A stretch of 64,000 nucleotides of DNA, from contig NW_020170452.1 in assembly GCF_000524195.1 (NCBI RefSeq), forward strand, positions 47,633 to 111,632, read 5' to 3'. Source of the stretch: Echinococcus granulosus. Taxonomy: Eukaryota > Platyhelminthes > Cestoda > Cyclophyllidea > Taeniidae. Made by a program: the position numbers and the translations under genes. Numbering within the stretch: position 1 is the stretch's first letter; every line of letters begins with the position of its first letter. The notes beneath the pieces are model-generated. The model ran no database searches and was not told the origin of the DNA. It worked only from the letters and a program-made list of their open reading frames with translations. Positions 1-11,748 of the stretch are shown here, piece after piece.

Positions 1-1914
1 GGCAAGACTTGCGTGCATGCTCGACATCAAAACAACTCTTGGTTAGAGGTGAAGGGAGGGAGACAGTGAGTGAAAAAGTGTGAAAATGTAGTGTTAAGCT
101 GACTTTTTGCGTCACAGTAGATGCAGCGACGCAAGATTTTTTTGCCAATTCGCACTGCTTAGTCAGATTTGTTTAAAGTTCAGAAGTACAAAGGTTAGGT
201 ATTCTTAAACCGATTTTCTTGGAACTTCCTAAACTTTCAGATACTTTCGCAGTCCTCCAGCTTTTTTGTACATCAATAATAGATCTTCTTTTGCTCCTTT
301 AATGCTACGATTATTTCGGAATGCATATTTAGGTATTTTTTACCGATCTAGATAGCAAAATTTATCTGTAGTACAATGCAAAAGTAACTTGATAATAAAA
401 TGAACAGGACTTAAGAGGACCATTGAATCTAAGTACAGAAAAGCCTAGAATAAATATTCGATTTGAAAAAGGATCCTGGGAAAGTGCTTTAATTTAACCT
501 TCTTTTGAATGCTACTGGGATGAGTGAAATGAAACCCTGCAATCGAGCATGTTAATGTAATGAAAATTACTTTGGGAGAAATAAATGACATATTGTACTC
601 TTAAATTTGTTTAGAGAGAGTATGTGTGAAGGTCACCGCAGTTATTGTTAGTGGTTTCAAAATAATATAGTTTTAAGCTAGAAATGCATAAAAATCCCCG
701 CACAAAGTTTAGTGCTTAAAAATAGTACAGCTTTACCTCGGAGGGACCTGTAGAAGTGCGCATTTTGCACTGGAAACAATGCAGTATTGACGTTATGTAC
801 GACTGTAGGTTTATTCCCTCGTGGAATATCAGACGATGGAATAGGCTGTCGAGAAACTCCTTATTAGTCCTAACCTCAAAAGCCTTTTAAAAGGGTTCGC
901 GATCATAGCGTGGAGAGGCAGTGTGTACTTCCCTTGATATGCTACAGGAATACATCTAGAAGGGAATGGCTATGCAAGCATCCTGCAAAGAGGGTGTAAG
1001 CAGGACCAACTAAGAATGATTTAATGCCGGAATCAACATACTCAAATAATGCACCTAATTGAGGGTGGGGTTTAAGTAAAAGTTGACCAAATAAGGTACT
1101 GTGGATTTTTATATTGTCAATTAGTGGGCTTTGGGAGAGCTAATTGCTCCTTTCAAATCCATGGCGAATAGGGCGGTGCCCATTCACAAACCACTTTCCA
1201 TAACTCTCTCAGATATTGTAGAAGAACACAAATTGTTCTGTAACACAGGCTAAAAATAACTGGGAGTTACCCCTGCAACGTTAACTTTGAACCAATAAAA
1301 ATTCCGAATTCACAAATAGTAAGGAATGGGAGGTCCTCTTAAATGTGAATGCACCCACTGCCATCAGATTTACTCCAGCTATTTTGACTGCTTCTGAGTG
1401 GCGTGATCTGCTACCCTACACATCGCCTTCTTAAAGGCTTGACCTCGGCTTTAAAATCAAGTTTGACTTGATTTGGAATCCCATGAAGTTCGTTCTACCA
1501 ATATTTTATTGCATATGACCTTCAAATGAGGTGAGAATGCTTCAAAAGACACTCAATCCTACCGACGAAGTGGCGCCTACCTCTGACCTAAAGCGATAAA
1601 CACAAGCAGTCGCATGTCCCTGGCACGTCCCTACAGGTTTTAACTTGTTGATGGGGCCAGCTGCACCTTAAACTGCATCTTGTGGTTATGTGATGCTTCA
1701 ACAAAGATGCTTAAAGCTAAACAAAACCAGCGACGTAGCATCAAGCGACCAGATATATCCAGAGAAGGGAAATTCCAATGGTAAATATAAGCGCAGATTG
1801 TTCGAATACTTATTTTGTGAAAGACGACAAACAACTACAGGATACTTTAAAGACTGTATTTAATTCTAGAAAACAGATGCCGCCCTCGTCTCCCGGTTTT
1901 GATTGATCACTTAC
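1..1914. other. AT-rich intergenic DNA, no gene seen
   Basis: I see no ORF that resembles a known family and no convincing exon with flanking splice sites in this stretch. The short open frames are what AT-rich DNA gives by chance. It lies just downstream, on the minus strand, of the broken GPCR copy that begins at 1915. Confidence 0.5.
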
Positions 1915-2160
1915 CTGTAAACACCATCGCAATATTGCCTATTCTGCCTCTCCCACAGATTCTGCTTCGATTCCACTTTTCGCTGCTGCCCTTTTTGTCG
2001 CATGTGGTACGGCAGCATCACCACAACCATAATGAGAATGGTAGAGTGGTAGGCAAAGAAGATCTTCTCATTCAAGAGTTGAAACTAGGACGTCTGATCG
2101 CTGCTAACGTGGAGAGCCGCATTTTCAAGACTGGTAAAGACGAGAAACCTGCCGAATGAC
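1915..2160 (-). pseudogene. GPCR pseudogene fragment, inverted partial copy of the 10195-11475 gene
   Basis: Read on the minus strand, this segment closely matches the end of TM4 through the start of intracellular loop 3 of the intact GPCR at 10195-11475. Shared landmarks are VIRQV at its start, the 20-base string GAGAAGATCTTCTTTGCCTA, and the loop-3 sequence QQRKVE. It is broken in at least three ways: one extra base early on shifts the frame, a TAG replaces the arginine codon after DQTS, and about 27-30 bases of TM5 are missing. After the stop the frame stays open to a GTAAGT that looks like a splice donor, whereas the intact gene has no intron. Homology stops sharply at about 2160. Most likely a decayed tandem or inverted duplicate; an old paralogue exon is the alternative. 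Confidence 0.78.
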
Positions 2161-5100
2161 ACGCTATGTGATGACCTCGCAGCACGCAAGTGTATTTTTC
2201 AAAATTTACCACTCTTAGTTTCCTACCAAAGCCCAGTGTCACAAGTACTTGACCAGCGTAGTTAATCAGTTTATGGAACCTGGTCGTACCAAACCGTGTC
2301 ACAAACACACTAGCTGAGAAACCGCAAATTTTGCGACAAAATTTTAGCTGGTCACTTCTACAATCTAGGTTCAAAGGGCATATTTAAAAAAGGGTCATCT
2401 TGACTGTTTGGTTCAATTTTTCACCGAGGCCGATTTAGCGTAACTATCATATTGCATTCTTCTAAAGTAATCAGCTTACTCTATTTTTCCTCTTTCTAAA
2501 ATAAACTTGGGTATCCTAAAATTGGCTTTCACAAGGTTATTACTAAGCAATTAGTGGTCCCTAATGCAATTTTCAGCACAAACGAACACGTCTTGCCCAT
2601 GGCAAAAAACTTCTTCGGGTTAATGCATTCGGGAAAAAGGATAGATTTTTTCACTTGTCTAGGAGAAGGGACCTTTTCTGTGATTTTGAGCAACAGAGGT
2701 TGTGGGATTTTAGAATCATTTCTAAATTAAATGAACTCGTAAGGAGAAATACGGGGAGAATTTGGTGGACGCTCACTTCCTACTAAAATTGTAAATATTC
2801 TCATGGCTAAGATTTGTGATAGTCTTAAAGGACCGAGTAACCAGTCTTTAGTCCGTACCAAGCCTCATCGAATAGATAGATCGCGTTCCCCACACAAAAC
2901 CACGAAGCACGCGTTAGTTCCATTGAGATGAAGTGCTGTGGTAAACACAACTAACCAATGCTCTCGTTTATTTGAAGATCTTGGGGAGCTGATAGGAACT
3001 TGCTATAGAGTTTTCTGGGTTAGTGACTGTAGCACACCCATTAAGTAATATTTCGCATACTAAATGAAGACGAGTTTCTTTCGGTCACGCAATAAAATAG
3101 GGCTATGCATTAAAATTTATGCATTTACTTCATACTCGACGAGGGGCAGCGTTTACGCAATGGGATAGAAATTACTCGTGGGCCAAAAAATTGTAAGTTA
3201 TGGTAAACGAATTTTAGTACACATCGTGCATTTATTTTACAGAAAAAAAGGACTGACTTGGAAGTGTCATGAAAGAGGTCTTAAATTGGCGTAAGTGATT
3301 TATCAATCTTGAAAAACGTAGAAGTAAATTTGAATTGGTTCAAAGTTCGGCATTGACCTTCAGAAATACTGTTAAGTAAAAGTAGTACCTTGTCAGAATG
3401 TGGTAGAAACTGACATAACTGCAGTCAAACAGGTGATTTGTATGCTTAATATTGTAAATTTCCTTTTGGCTCGTATACTAGCAAAAACGCCCTGAATCTA
3501 CCGCCCATTGCGTCGAAGTTATGCAGATTAACATTTAGTCATCAAACTAGTGGGGTGGTTAAATTCTAAAACAGTTGAAACCGTTTGTTTTTTGTTGAAT
3601 AATGCCAAAACTCCTACAACTGTAGGGGGCATAAATAGCTTATTTTTTAAGCTTTCTTCCTGAAAGAGATAATAAGCTGCTAGCAAATTCTATCCGCATG
3701 AAGTGCTTCGTCTCTGGAAGCCAAGAAAGGAACCTATTTCTAGTCATCTTCTTTTCCGTCTCACATTTGTTACCGCACTGTTTTCTTTCGTAGGTGATAA
3801 TAATATTATATAAAGCCAAGGGTACGTGTCAATCATCACTTGGCGAGTTTTTAGAACGAGTGGAAGAAAGTGATGGAGCAGCATTTCCCTCCTTCTCTGC
3901 AATCCCAACAAAATCGCCCAACATTTTCACAGTTCTCCCACCTCTGCAACCCAAAGCTGTTGCTTATCTTGAATGAGTACGAATATAGAATTCTTTCAAA
4001 AGATTAAATCGTTAAGGCTTATTTCAAGACAGTAATTCTAGGCACCATCGAGAAATCAAAATTAACAGCTCAGCCTTATACAGTTCAGCGTTTCTTCTGT
4101 AGTATACGACACACATAGATCAGGTGGTTTAAGACCTAGAGGTGTGGAGGTGATTCTGGATTGTTTGGGCAAAACCACTCCTACGGTTGTTTCCTTATCA
4201 TCAATCATTAAGTCAGTCAGCAAATCGGCAAACAATCTGCCTGGTAATGCCACATTTAATAACGTGGAGAGAAAAAGAGAGGAATAAGTGGATAGCCTGC
4301 CAAGCTTTTTGTCTCATCTGTTAACGCATCTTTGTATCAGTTATTTGCTGACTAACCTACCACGAATTCCTCCTCCCTACTGGTGTAGATATAAACAAAC
4401 GATTTCATTGCCTACGCTAAAAATTGCTTCTCCGAAAGCTCTCCTCTACGGACTGCTTTCAATTCCTTATTTTTAACATTGACAGTTCTTCCTTTCTCCT
4501 TTCAACTTTGTCGTTGGTTCCTAGGCGGACTCAACACTTCCATTTACGCCCGTTACGAGGACTGGCATGGAGTCAACAATAGGGCAGAGAGTGAAGTTGC
4601 TGTTGGATAAAAGGAATTGGTATTGCTAAGGAGCCGTCAATTTTGCTCCACATTGATTCTCTCACGGACATCACTACTACAACGCCACATGACTTCCCTT
4701 CCACCTGGATACCGCTGTATTCATATCTGGCTCATCTGTAGGCGTGATTGAGTTTTCGAAGCAGTTTACTCACTTTTCTTGCTACTGGCCACAAATTGTT
4801 TCTACTTAAGGCCGCTCACTTCGCTTTTGTGGTTCCGAAGCACAATTTTATCGCCTGGATCTGCTCACCTCAAATAGCCCTAAAGAGTTGTGACTTAACT
4901 TCCTTGTAAATCATACCCATACCTGAGTAAAATTTTGACAAAACGTATCCAAAATAGGCTCCAATTTGTTATTGCTTACCAAATTCAGTCGTTAAAGTCA
5001 TTTTAATAGGAAATGTTTATCCGCTACTTCTTCATTCATTCACACTGCTAATATGGAGCATACCTTATTCATGCAGCCCACTTGAGCTTTACAATGAAGG

Positions 5101-8100
5101 GAACAGCGCGTGTGAAGAGAGGTTACTGAATGCATTGTTCACACCCAACCAAGGCTTACGTTTGACTCCCCCTTTACTACTTATAGCAACATGAGCAAAG
5201 GTCCCGGTTTGACATGAACATTATTGTTAATCGTGGTTGCGGAAAGATTAGTAAAGAGTGAAAAAATTCAACTGCGGCTTTATGCAAATGATTGTATTGG
5301 TTTGCTAATGACAAATTTATGTATGTAAACACATAATTACGCATCTTTTGTACACGGACTTGGCAGGACATAATACAACACAGATCAGTTTAAAGCAAGG
5401 AGAAAAAAGTACAATTATCTTGCCCATTCAATGAATCACAAGCCTACGAGCTCCATTTTCCTGCATGATACAGTCTCATGTAAGCGTCTAATTCCTCGAC
5501 AATGGTGACATTCGTCACTTGACGCCATTGCGGTTAGTTGGATATGGCGTGAGGTGGACCAGTAGCTTCTTTCCGTCTTCATCTGCTGTGGGGTTTTCCG
5601 CGTTGACTCATGTTTTTTGGATGATAATGGAATACAAAGGCCAACTTTTTTCATCACCAGTCTGTCAAGTGTCTAATTATAACGGTGTGGCGTTTTAGTT
5701 AGGCGTAGAGCGTGTGTGTGCGTATGTACGGGAGTTTATTCTCACCTGTTAATGTGCGAGGATACATTGGCTCAGTAACAGCTGGTGTAGGCACGAGTAG
5801 AAATTTCCCCTGTCACCTTGGTATCCACTTATTCTATCCTCTAATGAGGGGTAATTTTTTAGCGGTCAAGTCTAGAGGGTCCTCCTCCACTGCCTTCGCC
5901 GAGGTGGTTCATTGTCAGAACCAAGGTATCTATTTAAAATATTTCTGGGTATGAAATACCCACTACCGTATACCCTTCAAATGCCTTAGTAAATGCTGTC
6001 CAGTTCTCACCTGGAGTAATAAAAAAGATACGATCTCACGCATTGGTAAGCTGGAGGGAGAGAAGGAGGTGGTGCAGAGGGGGAGTGGAGGAATGGTTCG
6101 TGAAAGCACAACAGTTGGCTGAATGCTGGAGACAAGTAATGTTTGCGTTTTCGCGTATTTATATCATTTTGATCAGTCTTGACCTTATAGTGACAATCTA
6201 TACGTACGTGATATTTCCTAACCAGGAGGAGTGAACGAGATCGCGTCCTCCCAAAATGTTCGGAAGTTGGAGGAAAATTTGCAAAAGTCGAAACAGAAAT
6301 GTTTTTCTTGCAGGGGGGAGGGAGAATTGCGAGTTAAGGGCAGTCCCGGTATCAGGCAGCTGCTAAGGCACTGGGAATGAACACAATCTCCAAATTAGTT
6401 TTAGATGACACTACGATAGGAGAGTTCAAAATGCCAGGTGGATGGCATAATCGAAATCCTGTATCACGCATCCATTTAAACAACGGCATACATTTTGTGA
6501 TTCCCCATAGGTTTCACCGAGGTGTGGCAAAGAGTTGCATCGAAATGTCGTAGCAATGCCATAGAGCTACACTGTGGCATACTACTTATACACTGCCATG
6601 CATTTCAGTAGTTTCGTCGTTTAAAATTTTGGAATCTTTCCGTTTTTTGTAGTGTCAGCAAAAAAGTGTCATTAACAATCAGATACACCTAAGTCACTTT
6701 AAAAACAGTTTGTTGTTTAAGAAACTAAGGAAAATTAGGAAAGGACATGATTAATTAATTAATTACTTTATTCCTATAGTGCTTACTAAAATTGGTGGGC
6801 ACAATCACATTCTCGAGCCTAATTTTTCCTTTAAAGTTGACCGATTGAATTATGGAGAAAGTCACGCTGGATAAATAAAGCAGTTCTGCCTCCAAATTGT
6901 GGAATTTGTGTCAACCCACCCCATGCATAATGAGAGGACCTGGGAGTTTGACAGTTACCGACTCCAGTTTCATGGGTAATTATAAATCATGTCACTAGGA
7001 GATTACCTTAGCCAAATTTTTTGGGGAGTGAAAAGTGAAATTCAATTTTATTTTAGCACTTTTTTTCCAAGGAATATTAAACGTAATTTAATTAAGCAAG
7101 GTTGCAGCCTGTCAAAACCCATAACATTTCTAGGTCAGGCAACGTGAGCCAGTTCAAATTTTCACCTTGCGGTTATGGTTAGGCCATTTGTGTATCCTTT
7201 AAAAGGGGCTATTTAATGCTGAAGCACGAATCTGGATTCACTGAAATTTCGCACTTAGAATTCGGTGGGAAAAAAACGAGGGGAATTGCGACCTGTCAAT
7301 AATACTGAAAAAATACTGACGTTTGTATGATTTACAAAATAGGCTTTGGGAAAATCCTGAACTCAGTGTGTTTTTGTCATAATGCACCTCCTCGTGGCCT
7401 TCCCCGAAGTCATAACAAGGCAAAAGTAGTGACGCAGGACATACTACTTACTAATTTTCAGTTCCCCGTGTGGTTAAAAGCCCAGATAAGCAAAATGCTG
7501 AAACACCACAATGGTGTCATATAAAAGGGATAGCTATATTTTTTTCGCTTAAAACTTGCTTTAAAATGATTGAGATTTTATCGGTTTTTTGTTTTAGCTA
7601 CACTAAATGATGGTTCCCTTTTTTCCTTCCCCCTCCCCCAATCCTCCTTATCCCGATCCCATCATCTCACCCCTACAAAATGGAAAATAAAATAAAATAA
7701 TTGGGGAAATTTATGCAAATATAAAAGAGGACAATAAAAAGCTGATTGGACAATGGGATTCATTGATGTCATCAAATTTTATGAGTGGAGAACGGACGTG
7801 GATTTTCTATTTTGTGGTTAAAAGGAGTGAAAGACAAGGAAGGCATTTCACCTACCGTCATGTGGTTTATAACATCTAAAAATCTGAAAAAATGCAGCAA
7901 ATACAGTCTTTGATGGCCGAAAAACCTCATATATCCGCCTGCTTTCAGCTGTTCAGTTCTCCCACCTCCAAAGGTATGCAACCACGAGGGGGAATATTTA
8001 TGAGGGGAGTAGACATGTTGGAATATTTTCACCTTATTAATTTTTTTTGGCTAAAAATAATTGCTTTCAGATATGAAAATGCAACTTGAAAGAAATGGTG

Positions 8101-10194
8101 TAATAAGCAGGCCGCGAAAAGGTGACGAGGCCTCCTCCTCGGTGGTAGGCATCGGCTTCAACGGATCCTCTAAGTCAATGAAAAAGTTCAGATGATGGAT
8201 ATGCATCTGGTCGGTATTCAGGAATATCAAGACCACCTGCAAGACAAACTGGGAAGATGAATAATATTTCTTAGAGGTCTCTCTAAACGCCATTTATTTG
8301 TATGCAGAACTGAAAATAGGGGATTTTGAAGAGGTCTATGATGCTGTTTCAACCCTCCTGAAGTTCAGTTCACATATTTGGGTTTCCAGCGTGTGTCGTG
8401 ACTGTTTACCTCTCTCACCAACATATTTCCCCTAAACTTTCTTGAAGCTACAGTAGGGCTCGCCAATTGCGGAGACTAATCCAGAGCTCTAGAATGAGGC
8501 GGGTCGGAGAGGCTCACAGATATGGCCCTCGGGGACCGGGGTAGAGGGTTCCCAGAACATCCCTGATCGTAGATTGTCCACTTTCAAGTTAAACGCTATC
8601 CGAATATTCTCAGTGGATTGTTAAGTTAACTCCCCGAAAAACGAGATCCTTATCCGTTTGCAAAGTACAAAGCCACAAATATCAGCGCTGGATTGCCATC
8701 CCCTGTCACGACGATTTAATTATCCCCCAGAAACGCTTTGCTAGGGCGTGAGATTGTACTCTGATCTTTTGCCTTCTAATAATAAACAATAACCTTTGTT
8801 CCCATCAGCTAATAAAATCGACAAATAATATTTTTAAGTTTGGGATGAAAGGGCACCAAGAAGTGGGGATGTAGTTACGATGTCTGCCCTTCACTTAGGT
8901 AATGGGGACTTGTCAAGGCCCACCAGCGTATCTAATGTGGTTGATTTTTCACTGTAGATAGGAGGGAATAAGTGCATCCCTGTGTTGGTAGGGGGAAGGG
9001 GAAGACTAGAGGACAACCTTTGGATAGTTTTGCGTCCAGACCAAGGTTACATGGCACGGGCCAGATAAGCGCATGTTTTTTGGGACCCTGTTGCTACGAT
9101 GAGGTCGCAGCAACCTCCCATACTCTTTGGGACTCCTAAATAACCATCACAAGTTGTAATTTTAGGTCAAGTCCGTTGTTTAAATGAACCGATTTCGTGG
9201 GGGGGGGGGGGATTTCAAAAACAGATAAAAAGGTAATAATCTGTTCCCCTTGGGATAAAAGATAATCTTTTATGTGTGTCCCTTTTGGCTGTGATAAAGT
9301 GATACATTACCAGATTTTTAGCCCATCTATTAGGAGATTGGGGTAGAAAGGATCCCTTGGGACTGCTTCCATCGCCGATGATGCCTTGGGAGGCATCAGA
9401 CGCATCAAAACAGCCAAAATTGGTTCTCTCCAAGCGTTCAATCAAATTTTGAGTATTTAATTTTTCAGAGGACAAAAACAGCATATTCGCGTTTCTTGTC
9501 TGTGCTTTTTCATAAAAAAAAAGCCTAATCAAGTTATATATGGGGAAAAAGGAGTTAAGCGAAGCTGCCTAAGAATTTTAACAGTCGGTTTTAAGACAAA
9601 AATATTTTTCCCTTCCTTTGGCATCATTTTGTCCGCAAAAACATGGAAAAAAAGGTTGGAAGTTGGCGAAGACAACTTCAGGTCTGGGTTTTTAAAGAAG
9701 CTCCAACAGTCGTGTCACATATGATATGACAGCTGCATCAAATGTCAAGTTGGATTGCAAAATGGCGACGATGAGGTTAAACTAAGGGTGACTCTAGCCT
9801 CCTTTTTTTTAGAAAAAAAATTCTTTAGTGTGTAAAACTAAAGTGCAGAAATTCTGTGAAGATGAAAGGTCAGCCGGTGGTAAAACTGGACCAAATTGGG
9901 GGAAAATAAGAGTAGTTTGTCAGGCTCTCTGTTAAAATAGGGTAAATTTGAATGACAGTTTAACATTGTTGAAGAGCAAAAGAGTTGCTACGACGATTGA
10001 TGACAGCGGAACCGGTCAGCTGCGGTAATTGGTCAGAAGTACACAGCATGATCTGATTGGACAGAGCAGTTCAGTCAACTTGCATACACGATCAACGGAA
10101 AGGGTTTGGGGTGGAGTGAAGAAAGAAAGACCAATGGGGAGGGCCAATCTGCCCAGACACGCCACCACATGCACAACACATAGTCGATGCTTAG
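2161..10194. other. 8 kb AT-rich intergenic stretch without a supported gene
   Basis: No translated frame here resembles a family I know, and none has good splice sites. Visible low-complexity features are a run of 13 G at 9199-9211, tandem ATTA near 6750, and a locally GC-rich patch at about 8455-8580. The last few hundred bases presumably hold the promoter and 5' UTR of the GPCR, but I see no clear core-promoter motif. Confidence 0.45.
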
Positions 10195-11475
10195 ATGATG
10201 ACTTCGATGACGACGACAATGACGACGTTGCCAACGCTAGTGACGAATGAGACAGCGGCGGAACCGACTTTACCACTGATCGATCCGCATAAATTGTTTG
10301 TCTATTCAAACTCCTGCGATCCGCGGCTCTTGGGGAATTATGATGCTCAGCAAGACGTAGTGTCGGACAACTCGCACATCGCACTGTTAGTGTTTGCAGC
10401 GATTGCGGTGGTGTTGGAGGCAGTGGCATTGGTGGTGCTCACCCGCCCAGCAGCCACTCGCTTTGGATCCATGCAACGCAGCCTCGTGGCGCTCACAGCC
10501 ATGGAGATGTGGCTCAACACCACTATCTTCGTACACAAGGCCTGGGAGGAGTACTTTACCACACGACACGAGAGGCTGTCCGAGTTCTGCTTCTCCTTCG
10601 TTCTCTTCTCCGGCCTCAATAGCGCCATCTGCTCGCGCAACTGGGTGGTTACGCTGATCGCGCTGGCTCGTTGCGAGGCTATCACACGACCCGTGGCGAC
10701 CCGTGTCTCCACGCACATCTTCAGTCCACAACGACAGCTCATCTACATTGGCGTTCTTATCGTATGTGGTATCGCTCTCTCCACTTTCCGGCTGGTCATT
10801 CGTCAGGTCCTCATATGCACCAACCTTGACAATGTGGTGCTCCACATTCGCAGCGATCAGACCTCCCGGCTTCAACTCATTAGTGAGAAGATCTTCTTTG
10901 CCTACCAATCTGCCATTCCCATTACTGTGGTGACTATAGCAACGCTTTTCATGATAGTGGTGTTGCTGCGGCATCGCATGCCTTCAGAAAGACGAAAAGA
11001 GCAACAGCGGAAAGTAGAGGTAAGGGAGACTCAAAAGGAGGGAGAGAAGTGGAAGCGTTGGCGTTGTTTTCGATGTGGTCGATTAACACCGAGAGACGAT
11101 GGCGGCGGATGCGTGGTGCCGTCGTTACAGGCGGTCCGTCAAGCACAGCGACTGCCCAACCAGATACGCGCTACACGTTTTATCCTCTTTATCGCCACCA
11201 TTTTCATTGTCTGTGAGGCGCCGGTCTTCTTTGCTGTCATCTGTGCGAACAGTATGTCTCCGACTGTGGTGATTAGGGTATTTACTTACTTGCGCTTCCT
11301 CATCATCGCCGACTCCTTTGCCAACTTTGTCATCTACCTTCTCACCAGTCGTCCCTTCCGTGTGGAGTTGGTGAACCTGCTGACGTGTCGAAGAAAACGA
11401 GATCTTCTCAATTCCACCAGTCTGACCACTTCCATTCAACCTCAACCCTCAAGGACAAGTGTCCAACAGAACTAG
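10195..11475 (+). CDS. Rhodopsin-type seven-transmembrane receptor (orphan, peptide-receptor-like), single exon
   Basis: 426 residues with seven hydrophobic segments at about 60-82, 95-115, 131-158, 181-199, 235-258, 326-349 and 360-382. A plasma-membrane G-protein-coupled receptor is the clear call. Signature motifs are altered. The DRY position at the end of TM3 reads RCEAITRP. The TM6 CWxP motif is CEAP (340-343). TM7 has DSFANFVIY (373-381) in place of NPxxY, similar to DSxxNFxxY forms in FMRFamide-type and other invertebrate peptide receptors. N-glycosylation sites are at N18 and N108. Loop 3 is long, very basic and has a CFRC pair. An in-frame TAG sits directly before the first ATG, which fixes the start unless the TTAG is a splice acceptor. 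The intronless structure and odd motifs recall the flatworm-specific PROF1 orphan family, but that placement is inference. Ligand unknown. Confidence 0.88.
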   Translation: MMTSMTTTMTTLPTLVTNETAAEPTLPLIDPHKLFVYSNSCDPRLLGNYDAQQDVVSDNSHIALLVFAAIAVVLEAVALVVLTRPAATRFGSMQRSLVALTAMEMWLNTTIFVHKAWEEYFTTRHERLSEFCFSFVLFSGLNSAICSRNWVVTLIALARCEAITRPVATRVSTHIFSPQRQLIYIGVLIVCGIALSTFRLVIRQVLICTNLDNVVLHIRSDQTSRLQLISEKIFFAYQSAIPITVVTIATLFMIVVLLRHRMPSERRKEQQRKVEVRETQKEGEKWKRWRCFRCGRLTPRDDGGGCVVPSLQAVRQAQRLPNQIRATRFILFIATIFIVCEAPVFFAVICANSMSPTVVIRVFTYLRFLIIADSFANFVIYLLTSRPFRVELVNLLTCRRKRDLLNSTSLTTSIQPQPSRTSVQQN

Positions 11476-11742
11476 ACGCATTGCTGTGATCATCCCTTTC
11501 ATCCCTCACCTCCCTCCTCTTTCTTTCAAGTTTTTATATATATATCTCCCTCTGATTCCGTCACCCCATCCCTCCAGTCGATGTAAACGCAATGCTGCCA
11601 AACGTCAAATTATTGGATAATGTCACCTATTGTCAGTGGTGCTCTTCTTATTTTACATATTTATGACAAAAACCAGTTAAAAGGATTTGGGGTGAGTGAT
11701 ACCTGCTCGATGTGTCTAGTGAGATTATTAAAGCTGCCCCTC

Positions 11743-11748
11743 AATAAA
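11743..11748 (+). terminator. Possible polyadenylation signal for the GPCR gene
   Basis: AATAAA lies 268 bases after the GPCR stop codon on the same strand. It is the nearest canonical signal downstream that I noticed. Chance occurrence is possible in AT-rich DNA. Confidence 0.4.
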
